Source: an uncultured Bacteroidales bacterium
GTDB lineage: Bacteria; Bacteroidota; Bacteroidia; Bacteroidales; UBA932
DNA length: 64,000 nt
Assembly: GCA_934700615.1 (NCBI GenBank)
Contig: CAKUXR010000009.1
Span: 40,290-104,289 of the forward strand
Reading direction: 5' to 3'
This document shows, in pieces, positions 48,489 through 58,482 of the stretch; the first letter of the stretch is position 1, and every line of letters starts with the position of its first letter. The position numbers and the translations under genes were made by a program. The notes under the pieces were generated by a model, which saw only the letters and a list, made by a program, of their open reading frames with translations, did no database searches and was not told the DNA's origin.

Positions 48489-50072
48489 TTATTTTACCGT
48501 AATGACTGTTCTCAGATAGCGTGTCAGCTCAGGGAAACCGTTGTCGGTGGCCTGAAGAACAAGATGGATGGTCTGTCCTGGTTTCGCATCTTCAGGAACT
48601 GTAACGACAGCCTTCTCAGCCGAAGGGTCCTCAACTGCAACTTCGCCCTGATATGTTCCTACAGGGAATACCCACCATTTGAGAGTCACCTGGTTTCCGT
48701 CAGGGTCAGACACTCTGGCATTGACCTTAACCTTCTGTCCCGGCTTCGCAGTGATGTCGAAAGGTCCCTTAATCTCAGGAGAGTGGTTTGCGTCAGCGAA
48801 GTTCGGAGTCACAGACCATTTCATTCGGGCGACCATCTGGTTCGATCTTTCCGGATAGAAGTTAGGGAACTGTGGATTCTCGTCAGGTTTTCCCGGATTC
48901 ATATACATGGCCATCAATGCTGCCATTCCTGTAGTGTCAGGTTTCTGGGCATTGGCTTTCTTGGTCTGCTGGTTGATATTAGTACCCATGTAGGTGTATT
49001 TGCGGTCCGGAGTGCCGAGTTCACGACGTCCTGACCATCCGCCCCATGTATCATCTTCCCAAGCGCGGAGACCATTGTCAATGAGATTGAAGTAGCATCC
49101 GCTGTCACCGTCGCCATACCATGTGCCCTTAGGCTGGATAGGACGCCAGATGAGGTAGCCCTGTTTCTCAAGTTCTTCCTTGGAATACTGGCCTGAAGGT
49201 CCGATGAAGTCGGTAAGGTCACCCTCGACCATCTGTTTTCCGTCTCCCCATACCCTTACGAGTGCGCCGAGAGGTCCGATAGTAATATTCTGTGCAGTGT
49301 ATTCAGGAGATGACTGATAATCATAGACTGAGTTGTCATAACGGCTCATTCTTCCGTTTGTAGTCTGGATGCGGAGGTCCGGCCAGTCGATGGCAATATA
49401 ATTCACATAACAGCCGTCCTGATCGCCTGAGAAGCAGAGCACAAGCTTGTCGCAGAGCTTCTTGTAAATGGCATCCCACTTGTCGGTATCCTTATATTCT
49501 TCTTCGATGGATTTTAATGCCCTTGCGATGGATGAGCTTCCGCCCCAAGCCTGACAGAAGACCTTGCCCGGTTTGTCATCAAGCATAATCTCCTTAATCA
49601 GTTCTGAGCCCGGAGTATCATGGTCCATCTCGCCTTCAAAATCCACGTTGCCCACACGAATCTTGGACTTCAGCTCCTCATAAGTAGGATAAGACGGGTC
49701 ATGGACTTTGAGATTCTCATAGCATTGGCCATAGGCCTCGATGATATCATCAATGAATCTTTCATCCCATTTGTAGCGCCATGATGTCTGAGGCCCGAGT
49801 CCCATGTTTGCATACTCACTTCCAGGAATGAACTGGGTAGTTCCCTTTCCGTCGCCCCTCCAATGGAAACGGCTCGCGTTATAGACAATAGCCTCGGTCT
49901 GGAAGTCATTGGCATGTAACACATAACGGATAAGGGAGTTGTTGTCGTCAAGCTCCGGGTCACATGTAACTATGACTCTAGGCTTGACATAGACACCATC
50001 TTTCTGGCTTTCGCATGAGACGAAAAGCGACACTGCAGCGATGGCAGATATAATTATGCGGCTTGTTTTCAT
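48489..50072 (-). CDS. Nucleoside-hydrolase-like DUF1593 lipoprotein (Sde182-like)
   Basis: A 527-residue lipoprotein: signal peptide, lipobox AVSLFVSCES. The N-terminal domain looks like DUF1593 (nucleoside hydrolase-like): PRVIVTCDPELDDNNSLIRY, whose DPELDD is the Asp cluster for metal and ribose binding, ETEAIV-like strand QTEAIVYNASRF, and WGGSSSIARALKSIEEEY. The C-terminal domain (VSDPDGNQVTLKWWVFPVGT) is Ig-like. The fold suggests hydrolysis of a furanose or ribose-type bond. It is placed between the esterase and the GH3 gene, so it probably acts on the same glycan. No activity is known for close members. Confidence 0.75.
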   Translation of the reverse strand: MKTSRIIISAIAAVSLFVSCESQKDGVYVKPRVIVTCDPELDDNNSLIRYVLHANDFQTEAIVYNASRFHWRGDGKGTTQFIPGSEYANMGLGPQTSWRYKWDERFIDDIIEAYGQCYENLKVHDPSYPTYEELKSKIRVGNVDFEGEMDHDTPGSELIKEIMLDDKPGKVFCQAWGGSSSIARALKSIEEEYKDTDKWDAIYKKLCDKLVLCFSGDQDGCYVNYIAIDWPDLRIQTTNGRMSRYDNSVYDYQSSPEYTAQNITIGPLGALVRVWGDGKQMVEGDLTDFIGPSGQYSKEELEKQGYLIWRPIQPKGTWYGDGDSGCYFNLIDNGLRAWEDDTWGGWSGRRELGTPDRKYTYMGTNINQQTKKANAQKPDTTGMAALMAMYMNPGKPDENPQFPNFYPERSNQMVARMKWSVTPNFADANHSPEIKGPFDITAKPGQKVKVNARVSDPDGNQVTLKWWVFPVGTYQGEVAVEDPSAEKAVVTVPEDAKPGQTIHLVLQATDNGFPELTRYLRTVITVK

Positions 50073-50109
50073 ATTTTCAATATCAATGTTAAGTTAATAA
50101 TTTCCGACG

Positions 50110-51315
50110 TTATTTGAACAACAGAGGGACAAATTCCGAGAGATAGAGTCTCCAGCAGTTCCAGACATGTCCGCCGGCAGACTCACGATAAGTGTAATGG
50201 AATCCTATGTCATCAAGCTTGGCGCGGAACGCAGCATTTTTCTCATAAAGGAAGTCTTCTGTTCCGATGCCTGTCCAGTAAAGTTTAGGCTTGTCGGCAA
50301 ACTGAGCCTTCAGTTTTTCGTCAATATTCTGATATACAGGGGATTTGGACTCATCTGCCATTCCGACTGCAGCCGAGAACAGACCTATATAGCCAAAACT
50401 CTTAGGATTGTTTGCTGAAATGTAGACTGAGTGGAATCCTCCCATTGACAATCCTGCGATTGCTCGGCTGTCTTTTTTCGCGATTGTGCGATAGGTCTTG
50501 TCAACGTAATTCACGATTTCCATGAAATGTGACTCAAAGGCTCCGTCCATTGTGCCCTCCTTGAAATAGTGTGGCTTGTAGTAGCCGAGATCACTTTCTC
50601 CAGGAGCGGCCTGCATTGCAGTATGTCCGTTGGTCATAACCACAATCATCGGAACTGCCTTGCCCTGAGCGATAAGATTGTCAAGAATCTGGCATGCACG
50701 GCCGAAATTCACCCACTCGTCTTCATCTCCACCCATACCATGGAGAAGGTAGAGAACAGGATATCTGGTCTTTCCGGAATGCTCGTATCCGGCTGGGGTA
50801 TAGACATTGATTCTTCTGTCCATCTTGAAGGCATCTGAATGATACCATGTATGGCTCAATGTTCCGTGAGGGACATCTTTCACCATGAAGATGTCGCCGA
50901 GACCACCTCCGACCACAAAAACGTTGTTGATGGTAGCGAAATCACGATATACATGAGGGTTGTTCGGGTCAATCGTAGGAACGTCGTCCACGATGAATTC
51001 ATAGCTGTAGAGTTCCGAAGGGAGAGGGGTTGTTGTCAATGTCCATATACCGTCCTTGCCCTCTGTCATGTCAATCAGTCCTGAGCCCACCATGCCGGCA
51101 ACATTCTTATTGTCGTCTTTTCCTGTCACGAAATCGCCTGCAATCTGAACCCTGTGGGCCTTAGGTGCAAGGAAATTGAAAGTAACAGAATGGTCATCAT
51201 TGACAATGGCCGACTGGATATCCTGTGAGATGAACAAATTCTGCTGTGCAAATGCGCCGAGTCCGCAAAGGAGCAGGGCTGCGCTCATTATTGTCTTTTT
51301 CATTTTCATTTTCAT
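50110..51315 (-). CDS. Secreted esterase (CE1-like) with N-terminal CBM48-type domain
   Basis: A 401-residue secreted alpha/beta hydrolase with signal peptide (LLLCGLGAFAQQ). The N-terminal E-set/CBM48-like part (VTFNFLAPKAHRVQIAGDFV) precedes the esterase domain. The triad is visible: Ser290 in AGLSMGGFHS, Asp354 in GTEDFLYEKN and His383 in AGGHVWNCW. The oxyanion start LYLLHGMGGDEDEW is present. It resembles feruloyl/acetyl xylan esterases, which remove ester groups from plant polymers. Several start codons lie close together (MKMKMKK). The gene sits 68 bases after susD. Confidence 0.85.
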   Translation of the reverse strand: MKMKMKKTIMSAALLLCGLGAFAQQNLFISQDIQSAIVNDDHSVTFNFLAPKAHRVQIAGDFVTGKDDNKNVAGMVGSGLIDMTEGKDGIWTLTTTPLPSELYSYEFIVDDVPTIDPNNPHVYRDFATINNVFVVGGGLGDIFMVKDVPHGTLSHTWYHSDAFKMDRRINVYTPAGYEHSGKTRYPVLYLLHGMGGDEDEWVNFGRACQILDNLIAQGKAVPMIVVMTNGHTAMQAAPGESDLGYYKPHYFKEGTMDGAFESHFMEIVNYVDKTYRTIAKKDSRAIAGLSMGGFHSVYISANNPKSFGYIGLFSAAVGMADESKSPVYQNIDEKLKAQFADKPKLYWTGIGTEDFLYEKNAAFRAKLDDIGFHYTYRESAGGHVWNCWRLYLSEFVPLLFK

Positions 51316-51383
51316 TCTTCAGATTATTGCCGGCCCCATCATTCTGACAATGGTGAAGCCGGCATCCAATTAACATTTATTTG

Positions 51384-52943
51384 TTACCAACCCGGATTCT
51401 GTTTCATATTAGGATTGACATTCATTTCCTCTGCAGGGAATGGAAGCAATTCGTGCTTGTTCTTCTTAAATCCGACTTTTCCGTCCTCATTATATCTCAC
51501 GTACTTGACAGTTCCGTCCGGATAAAGATGCGGGTGAGTTACACCCCTGTTTGCAAGACGGTCGGCTGCTTCTCCCCAGCGGATGATATTCTGGTAACGG
51601 AGTCCTTCGAAGCAAAGTTCCACATAAGACTCATCCTTGATTACCTGGAGAGTTATATCTGACACTTCCGGAGCCTTGGCTCTGGTACGTATCTTATTGA
51701 TAAGTTCTTTTGCCCTTCCGGTATTGCCCGCCTGGAACTGAGCCTCGGCAGCAAAGATGAGAACCTCGTCATAGCGCATGATATGGTCTGTGAGAGGATA
51801 GTAATATGGACGGCCTGCCGGCTTGATCACTCTGTACTTGTGATTGTAGTAGCCCTCATTGTCATAGATGTCCATATCGTCATTGATGGAAGTACCATAC
51901 TTGTTTACCATATCATCATAGGTCGCGATGAAGTTGGTGAGGCGGTATCCGTTCTTGCCTTCGATCTTCACGAATGTGTCGTAAAGGGCCTTGGTAGGAT
52001 TATTCTGGAAACCGAATGTATAGCTCCAGAATGGTGATTCTGATGTGTATTTGTACTTCTCCCCGCGGAGACCTGTCCACATTCCGTGGTAGGTCACGTT
52101 AGGTTCAGTAGTTTCAGCATCATTGACAGCACGCATAACGAAGACGTCCTCGATTCCTGCGACAGCGTCAGGTGTTCCGAAATTCGTAAGGTCAGGATTG
52201 AGGTCGAAGAGTTCAGTCTTGATGACGTTCTCGAACTCAGTGGCGGCATCAGAATATTTCTTCTGCCACAGATAAGCCTTTCCGAGCATAGCCTGGGCGA
52301 ATTCCCTGGTAACACGGAATGTGACGTCACTCCTCTGCTTCTTGGAGGTGAGGTCGCCGCTTCCGATGGCATCATTGAGGTCAGACTCGACAGCGGCCCA
52401 GAGTTTTTCGACAGTGCTGTTGCCCTGCATGTATTCTTTCTCTGTAAGCACATGGTCGACAAGAGGTGCCGGCCCCCAGAGGGTAACAAGCTGGAAGTTG
52501 GCCCACGCACGGAATACTTTGGCCTCAGCCACCGCACGTTTCTTCACCTCGGTATCAGGAGAAACCCTTTCGATAATCAGGTTCGCCCTGTAAATAAGGG
52601 TATAGAGCCCCGCATAGAGATTCTTGATTGTGGCATTGTCTGAACCGAATGTGTATTCGCTCCACTGATAGAAACTTCCGTCCGCACGGCTTCCGCCGCC
52701 TGCCCAGAGATCGTCCCCAAGGAAGTTGGCAAGCCAACATACACTGTTGATTCCTCCTGAATGACAGGTCTTGAACTGATCGTACACAGCCACGATTCCC
52801 TCTTCTGCTTCAGTATCAGTTTTATAGAACGAACCGATATTCGTAACACTGTGTTGAGGAATGTCGAGCTTGCTCTGACAAGAACCGAGAGTCAGAAGAC
52901 CGGCTGCGACAACTGCACTTGCAATTATATGTTTGAATTTCAT
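51384..52943 (-). CDS. SusD/RagB-family surface glycan-binding lipoprotein
   Basis: A 519-residue SusD homologue: lipoprotein signal ending TLGSCQSKLD, the N-terminal SusD region (HSVTNIGSFYKTDTEAEEGI) and the C-terminal region ending LPFPAEEMNVNPNMKQNPGW, both characteristic. The TPR-like helices carry VFRAWANFQLVTLWGPAPLV. It binds glycan at the cell surface and acts as a lid for SusC. It stands 21 bases after the SusC gene. Confidence 0.93.
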   Translation of the reverse strand: MKFKHIIASAVVAAGLLTLGSCQSKLDIPQHSVTNIGSFYKTDTEAEEGIVAVYDQFKTCHSGGINSVCWLANFLGDDLWAGGGSRADGSFYQWSEYTFGSDNATIKNLYAGLYTLIYRANLIIERVSPDTEVKKRAVAEAKVFRAWANFQLVTLWGPAPLVDHVLTEKEYMQGNSTVEKLWAAVESDLNDAIGSGDLTSKKQRSDVTFRVTREFAQAMLGKAYLWQKKYSDAATEFENVIKTELFDLNPDLTNFGTPDAVAGIEDVFVMRAVNDAETTEPNVTYHGMWTGLRGEKYKYTSESPFWSYTFGFQNNPTKALYDTFVKIEGKNGYRLTNFIATYDDMVNKYGTSINDDMDIYDNEGYYNHKYRVIKPAGRPYYYPLTDHIMRYDEVLIFAAEAQFQAGNTGRAKELINKIRTRAKAPEVSDITLQVIKDESYVELCFEGLRYQNIIRWGEAADRLANRGVTHPHLYPDGTVKYVRYNEDGKVGFKKNKHELLPFPAEEMNVNPNMKQNPGW

Positions 52944-52964
52944 AATTCTTTCAATTTTAGTGTT

Positions 52965-55900
52965 TTAGAATGACAGGTTTAGACCGAACACTGTCTTTTT
53001 GCGGCTTGGATACTGACCGAAGTCGATACCAAGACCATTAGTGCTTACAGATACCTCAGGGTCGAATCCAGGATACTTGGTAAACAGGAACCAGTCGTCA
53101 AGTGAGACGTAGAGTCTGAGGCTTGAGAGATGAATCTTGTTGATAAGTTTCTTAGGGAAGGTATAGCCAAGCTGGATCTGCTTGATCTTGAAGTATGAGC
53201 CATTGAACACGAGAGCAGAAGACTGGCAGTACTTGTCATAAGCATAGTTCATGAGTTTCGCGCTAGGATATTTGGCATCCTGTCCCGGAGTTGTCCAGCG
53301 TCTGTCGAAGAAATACTGGAGAGTATTTGCCTGAACTCGCATTGAGCGAGGAATTCCGTAGGCGATATCATTGCCGTATGCTCCGTTTCCGAAGACAACG
53401 AGGTCGAAGTTCTTGTAACCGAGATTGAGGGTAAGACCATAGGTGAAGTCAGGAATACCTGATCCGATATTGGTCATATCATTGTCAGTAATCTGGCCGT
53501 CGTCATCAAGGTCAGCAAAGATAGGGTCACCCGTCTGCTTGTCAACGCCTTCATATTTGTAACCGCGCATGTACCAGATAGGCTGGTCTTTCTCGAAGTA
53601 GCAGGTGAGACCTGTTCCGCCGAAACCTCCGGCTACTCGTGAAAGTGTCTCATAGATACTTGTCACCTTGTTTTTCAATGTTGCGATATTGGCGCTTACT
53701 GCATAAGTGAAATCACCTTTTGAATCGCGCCATCCGAGGTCAATCTCATGTCCTTTGTTGAGTACGTCACCTGCATTGAGTGGAGAAAGTGTTCCGCCAA
53801 CGGTAAGAGACGAGGTTACTCTAGGCATGATAAGGTCCTTGGTCTGTTTGCGGAACCAGTCATAGGTGAGAGTAAATCTGTCATTAAACATACGGAGGTC
53901 AAATCCGAGGTCAAGCTGTTCAGAGGTTTCCCACTTGAGGTTGAAGTTACCCACAGCGCTAGGCACTGAACCGGTAGCATAGGACTTGTCATTGGTCATA
54001 CCGACTTTGATGGTCGAACCGATGGTCGCATCGTACATATATTTGCCGAGACCTGCGATAGAACCATTCTGTCCCCATGATGCACGAAGTTTAAGGTTGG
54101 ATACAGGCTTGATGTTCATCTTCTTCCACCAGCTCTCCCTGGAAATTGTCCAACCGAGTGAAACGGCAGGGAAATAACCCCATCTGGTATTGAGAGGAAG
54201 GATAGAAAGGTCGGCAGCATCTGCACGGAGGGAAGCCTGGACAAAGTATTTGCCCATGTAGTCATAACTTACACGTCCGAAGTATGAAAGGTCGGCATAG
54301 TTGAGTTTCTCACCGCCGGTAATTGTCTTTGTGGCAGTACCGGTCTGGTTTCCGAAGAAAGCATAGTTAGGATCAAGTTTGGTGATACCGACATTGTCCT
54401 GACCTGTTCCCTGAATCTGGCCTGTCTGCGTCCATTCTGCCTTGTGGGAATATGACATACCGACCATGGCACTGAAATTATGCTTGCCAGCGAAAGTCCT
54501 GGAGTAGTTCGCGAAGTTCTCCCACTGATAGTAAGTGTTTGTACCTGAGGTGGCTGAAAGTGTCACATAATCAGTATAGGTATCAGTATTCGTGACGTTA
54601 GGCCACGTCGTACTCTGGTTGACAACGCTTCTGATGTTGTAACCGAGACGGGAGGTAAATACAAGTCCCTTGACAGGAGTGAAATCAAGTGAGGTGGAAC
54701 CGCGAAGTTCGAACATCTCATTGCTCGGGTCCTGATAGTTGATGGTGATGTAAGGGTTGATGTTGTTGGATTCCTGGAAAGGAGACATCGAATAGTAGTC
54801 ACCATTAGGGGCCTTGACGAATGTATGGCCCTGGTCAATGAGAGCCTGCATATGTGCAGGGACATTGTCCTTGGAATATGTCACAGGAGTGAGAGGGTCC
54901 ATCTGGATGGTAGCTGCAGGAAGCGAGTACATACCACCGGCATTGATGAACTTGGCAGAAGCATAGCCGAATGAATTATTCGTGGTAAACTTAAGCCAAT
55001 CCTTGATCTTATAGTCAGCATTGACAGTGGCGCTGAGGCGCTTGTACTGGTCCTTGTCACCGATGACAGGGCCGTTGTTGTCGAGGAAGGAAACAGCCGC
55101 ATAGATTGAGCCGTTGTTGTTTGCTCCTGAGAAAGCGACGTTGTGACGCTGCATGAAACCTGTTTCGAAAGCCACGTCAGCCCAGTTAGTATCGGTCTTG
55201 CCGTCATAGTACTTGGAAATGATTTCATCAGAAACAAGGTTACCCTCCCTTACCCATGTAAGATAGTCCTTGGCATTGAGAACATCAGGGACATGAGCCA
55301 TCTGCTGCCAGCTGAGCTGCATGTCATAAGAAACCCTGCGGACGCCCTTGGAAGCGCGTTTGGTGGTTACGAGAACGACACCATTACCTGCTGACGCACC
55401 GTAAATTGCAGCAGAAGCAGCGTCCTTGAGGACTTCGATACTTTCAATGTCACTAGGGTCAATGTTGGAGATGTTCTTTGTCCTGAGACCGTCAACAACG
55501 TAAAGAGGGTCAGAAGAGCTATTGGATGAATATCCGCGGATTCTGATGGAGGACTCTGCACCTGGCGCGCCAGATGAAGACACGATCTGGACACCGGCAG
55601 TCTTACCCTGAAGTGATCCGGCGATATCAGTAACTGAACGGTTAGTGATATCCTCAGACTTCACCTGAGAGATGGCTCCTGTAACGGAACTCTTCTTCTG
55701 GACACCGTATCCTACAACGACAGTCTCTTCGAGAAGAAGGTTGTCTTCCTCCATCACAATATCCACAACGGCATTGAAAGCTTTGATAGTCTGCGCATTA
55801 TATCCAATGCATGAGAACTCTATTACCGAACCCTTAGGTAGTGTGATAGAGTATTTTCCGTCGGCGTCAGTAGCCGAGCCGTTAGTTGTTCCCTGCTGAA

Positions 55901-56030
55901 TCACAGCAACTCCGGCGAGCGGGACATTTTTCACGTCCACTACTGTTCCGGTAACTGTGATGTTGTCCTGAGCAAGGACTGAAATTGTACATAATAGTAC
56001 AAGTAACAGTGATGTTAATACTCGTTTCAT
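52965..56030 (-). CDS. SusC/RagA-family TonB-dependent outer-membrane transporter
   Basis: A 1021-residue SusC homologue: signal peptide (TSLLLVLLCTISVLAQ), carboxypeptidase-regulatory-like domain (NVPLAGVAVIQQGTTNGSAT), the linking TonB-type segment LLLEETVVVGYGVQKKSSVTG, the plug domain (DIAGSLQGKTAGVQIVSSSG; RIRGYSSNSSSDPLYVVDGL), and a large beta-barrel ending in FGLNLSF with terminal Phe. It imports oligosaccharides with energy from TonB. No STN domain is seen, so it is not a transducer to an anti-sigma factor. Confidence 0.95.
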   Translation of the reverse strand: MKRVLTSLLLVLLCTISVLAQDNITVTGTVVDVKNVPLAGVAVIQQGTTNGSATDADGKYSITLPKGSVIEFSCIGYNAQTIKAFNAVVDIVMEEDNLLLEETVVVGYGVQKKSSVTGAISQVKSEDITNRSVTDIAGSLQGKTAGVQIVSSSGAPGAESSIRIRGYSSNSSSDPLYVVDGLRTKNISNIDPSDIESIEVLKDAASAAIYGASAGNGVVLVTTKRASKGVRRVSYDMQLSWQQMAHVPDVLNAKDYLTWVREGNLVSDEIISKYYDGKTDTNWADVAFETGFMQRHNVAFSGANNNGSIYAAVSFLDNNGPVIGDKDQYKRLSATVNADYKIKDWLKFTTNNSFGYASAKFINAGGMYSLPAATIQMDPLTPVTYSKDNVPAHMQALIDQGHTFVKAPNGDYYSMSPFQESNNINPYITINYQDPSNEMFELRGSTSLDFTPVKGLVFTSRLGYNIRSVVNQSTTWPNVTNTDTYTDYVTLSATSGTNTYYQWENFANYSRTFAGKHNFSAMVGMSYSHKAEWTQTGQIQGTGQDNVGITKLDPNYAFFGNQTGTATKTITGGEKLNYADLSYFGRVSYDYMGKYFVQASLRADAADLSILPLNTRWGYFPAVSLGWTISRESWWKKMNIKPVSNLKLRASWGQNGSIAGLGKYMYDATIGSTIKVGMTNDKSYATGSVPSAVGNFNLKWETSEQLDLGFDLRMFNDRFTLTYDWFRKQTKDLIMPRVTSSLTVGGTLSPLNAGDVLNKGHEIDLGWRDSKGDFTYAVSANIATLKNKVTSIYETLSRVAGGFGGTGLTCYFEKDQPIWYMRGYKYEGVDKQTGDPIFADLDDDGQITDNDMTNIGSGIPDFTYGLTLNLGYKNFDLVVFGNGAYGNDIAYGIPRSMRVQANTLQYFFDRRWTTPGQDAKYPSAKLMNYAYDKYCQSSALVFNGSYFKIKQIQLGYTFPKKLINKIHLSSLRLYVSLDDWFLFTKYPGFDPEVSVSTNGLGIDFGQYPSRKKTVFGLNLSF

Positions 56031-56053
56031 TTAGTTGATTATTAGATTGAACT

Positions 56054-57028
56054 TTAATTCGACATGGTGATGACGACGAGAGCCGCCAAGAAGAGAAGGA
56101 ACATTGCTGCAAGATACTTGTTTGTTCCCTTAGGCGCATCCTTGAATTCTTTCCAGATGAGGACGCCCCAAATCATTGCAACGACAGGAGAAGCATTGCT
56201 GAGCGCATAGGTCACGGCAGGGTTGCCTGAGCCTGAAGCCATGAAGCTGATGATCATACCGCTCATCCATATAAAGCCTCCAAGCATACCGATGAGATGA
56301 GTCTTGGCATCTCCGTTTGAGACATAATCTTTCATTGAACATTTTCCTTCTACAGAGCGTCTCATTGCGACTCCATTTATGGCTGGAGTGGAGAGGAGAA
56401 CGCCCAAGGCGAAGAAAAATACGGCAGCATAAGGAGTAAGGGTTCCGACTCCGCCGGAAACATAAGCCGGGTCAATGCCTTTGATCACAAGTCCGTAGAA
56501 GAATGCGAAACCAAAGCCGGAGATGATTGCGAAGATAATTCCTGTAAGAGGGGTCTTCTTCTGACTGCTGGTAAGACGGCTGTATGAAACGGCACAGAAT
56601 ATCATTGCACTTACGGCAAGTACAAGACCTATCCACAAAAGAGTCTTGTTGCCGGTGAATCCGCCGACAAAATAGTTGAATACTACACCGCCGACCCATC
56701 CGAGGCCACCGCCGATAGGAAAACCTACTGACATTCCGGCAATCGAATTGGCTGCTGTAAGGAAGATATTGGCAAAATTCCAGATGAGACCTCCAAGCAT
56801 GGCATAGCCTACACTATGCCATGTGAATTCGCCAATACTTGCACCGCCGAGTGTCAACATTCCGGCAAGGGCGGTAAGGAAGAACCCGAAGATGTAGTCC
56901 CAGTAGAACAGAGGGAACTTCCAGTTCTTGTTCGTCACGAGTTTCTGCGTATTTGCCCATGAGCCCCAGCAGAGGCAGCAATAGACGCAGCAGACAAGTC
57001 CGACAACAGGATTAGTTACAAGTACCAT
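56054..57028 (-). CDS. Inner-membrane sugar transporter (DMT/GRP-family permease)
   Basis: A 324-residue protein with about ten transmembrane helices, glycine-rich (SIAGMSVGFPIGGGLGWVGG) and with a repeated pattern as in the drug/metabolite superfamily. The start VLVTNPVVGLVCCVYCCLCW is conserved in Bacteroidota GRP-type carriers (GlcU/RbsU or ureide permease-like). In this operon it would bring the sugar freed by GH3 or DUF1593 from periplasm to cytoplasm. The gene ends 23 bases before SusC. Confidence 0.8.
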   Translation of the reverse strand: MVLVTNPVVGLVCCVYCCLCWGSWANTQKLVTNKNWKFPLFYWDYIFGFFLTALAGMLTLGGASIGEFTWHSVGYAMLGGLIWNFANIFLTAANSIAGMSVGFPIGGGLGWVGGVVFNYFVGGFTGNKTLLWIGLVLAVSAMIFCAVSYSRLTSSQKKTPLTGIIFAIISGFGFAFFYGLVIKGIDPAYVSGGVGTLTPYAAVFFFALGVLLSTPAINGVAMRRSVEGKCSMKDYVSNGDAKTHLIGMLGGFIWMSGMIISFMASGSGNPAVTYALSNASPVVAMIWGVLIWKEFKDAPKGTNKYLAAMFLLFLAALVVITMSN

Positions 57029-57039
57029 GGTGAGAAAGA

Positions 57040-58470
57040 TTATTCATGAACATAAAGATCCCATCCGAGATAATTCTCGATAGCGTCACGGAGAATTTCC
57101 TGAGCCTTGCCGCGGCATGCAGCCACATGGTGCTCGAATCCGTTTCTGCAGATATGTTTCATAAGTTTCTGAAGTTCAGGAACCTGTGTAACTGCGATAC
57201 ATCCGTCCATTCCGTAAGGGTCGTCAGTTATGAGGCCTTCTCCGAGATATGCCTTGATGCAGCCTTTGGCATCATCTGTAGAAATACGGAAATATGTGAA
57301 GTCTCCGCCTGAAACCTTGGCACAAACGGCACCGAATGTATGAACTTTTCCGAGTGTACGTCCAAGGACGCCTAGAGGTGCGAGCTTAAGGTCTGAGTTG
57401 CCGACAAATTCGCGCGGGAAGTTGCCGCAATGTGTGCAGACGCATTTCTGACGGTCTTCAGCGAAGTTGTTGTTCCAGTCCATCAATGCTGATGAACGTC
57501 CTGAAGCAAGTGTGAGGGCATACATTGACACTGCACCTGCAATATCAGTCTCGCATGCGCAAGGAACGAGCTTGTCGCCGAGCATACTCATTGCAACGCA
57601 GGCTGCACATCCGTAGTTCTGCTCGAGGGAATCCCAGCACTGGATAGCGAGAGCATCACAGTCATTGGCCTTTCTCCAGCGCTCCACAGCGACAGCGAAC
57701 TTAGCTACGAGAGGCATCTTCTCGGCATAGGCCTCAGGTACCTTCGCATAGTCGGCGATAGCCTTTGCCTTCTCGAGATACTCAGGATCATTGTCAGCAA
57801 TCTTCTGCGCTGCGAAAATAACCTCTGAGAGGTCGGCAGGAACTACTGTAATGCCATATTTCTGAAGGAGTTTCTCACTGCAGCGGCAGGTATTGAATCC
57901 GAGAGGACGTGTTCCTATCTGGCCGATGCGGCAATGTCTCAAGCCATTGACAACGCGGCAGATGCCTGCGAATTTGTTGATATCCTCAACGAGTTCCTTA
58001 GAGTAAATCGAATATGTATGGAGAGTTGTGTCAGTGAACGGAATGCCGTACTGATAGAGGTTGTTGCAGACTGAAATCTTTCCGCAGAATGCGTCGCGGC
58101 GGCTGTCGAGGTCCACCTTGTCGTTCTCATCATCACATGCCTGGACGAGGACAGGAACACCGAGGTCAGCATCCTTTATGGCATTGATGATACCGATTTC
58201 GAAGCCGAAGTTAGGGAGAGAAACGATGATACCGTCGATTTCATCTCTGTGCTCGCGGAAAAGTTTAGAGCATTTGAGACCATCTTCGCGAGTCTCGATA
58301 CTGCTGCTGCCTGTAGGAGTCGCGTCTTCAGGCAGGATCACATAGTCATATCCCTGCTCTTCAAGGGTTTTGAGAAGCTGGGCACGGACATCTCTTGCCA
58401 ATTCTGAATTGAAATAAGCTCTTGTGCCAATGATAACACCGAAACACATCTTTTTATTGTTCTTGTACAT
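57040..58470 (-). CDS. L-fucose/L-arabinose-isomerase-like sugar isomerase
   Basis: A 476-residue protein with the two-domain aldose-ketose isomerase fold. The N-terminal part has GVIIGTRAYFNSELARDVRA and DGIIVSLPNFGFEIG. Probable metal ligands are Glu307 in PCACETDIAGAVS, Asp331 in LMDWNNN, and a His of FEHHVA (447/448), which follow the E-D-H pattern of fucose isomerase. The sequence also has many Cys. It lacks the long FucI C-terminal extension. It would make a ketose for the kinase encoded next. The substrate is not resolved. Confidence 0.75.
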   Translation of the reverse strand: MYKNNKKMCFGVIIGTRAYFNSELARDVRAQLLKTLEEQGYDYVILPEDATPTGSSSIETREDGLKCSKLFREHRDEIDGIIVSLPNFGFEIGIINAIKDADLGVPVLVQACDDENDKVDLDSRRDAFCGKISVCNNLYQYGIPFTDTTLHTYSIYSKELVEDINKFAGICRVVNGLRHCRIGQIGTRPLGFNTCRCSEKLLQKYGITVVPADLSEVIFAAQKIADNDPEYLEKAKAIADYAKVPEAYAEKMPLVAKFAVAVERWRKANDCDALAIQCWDSLEQNYGCAACVAMSMLGDKLVPCACETDIAGAVSMYALTLASGRSSALMDWNNNFAEDRQKCVCTHCGNFPREFVGNSDLKLAPLGVLGRTLGKVHTFGAVCAKVSGGDFTYFRISTDDAKGCIKAYLGEGLITDDPYGMDGCIAVTQVPELQKLMKHICRNGFEHHVAACRGKAQEILRDAIENYLGWDLYVHE

Positions 58471-58482
58471 AATTATGTGATT

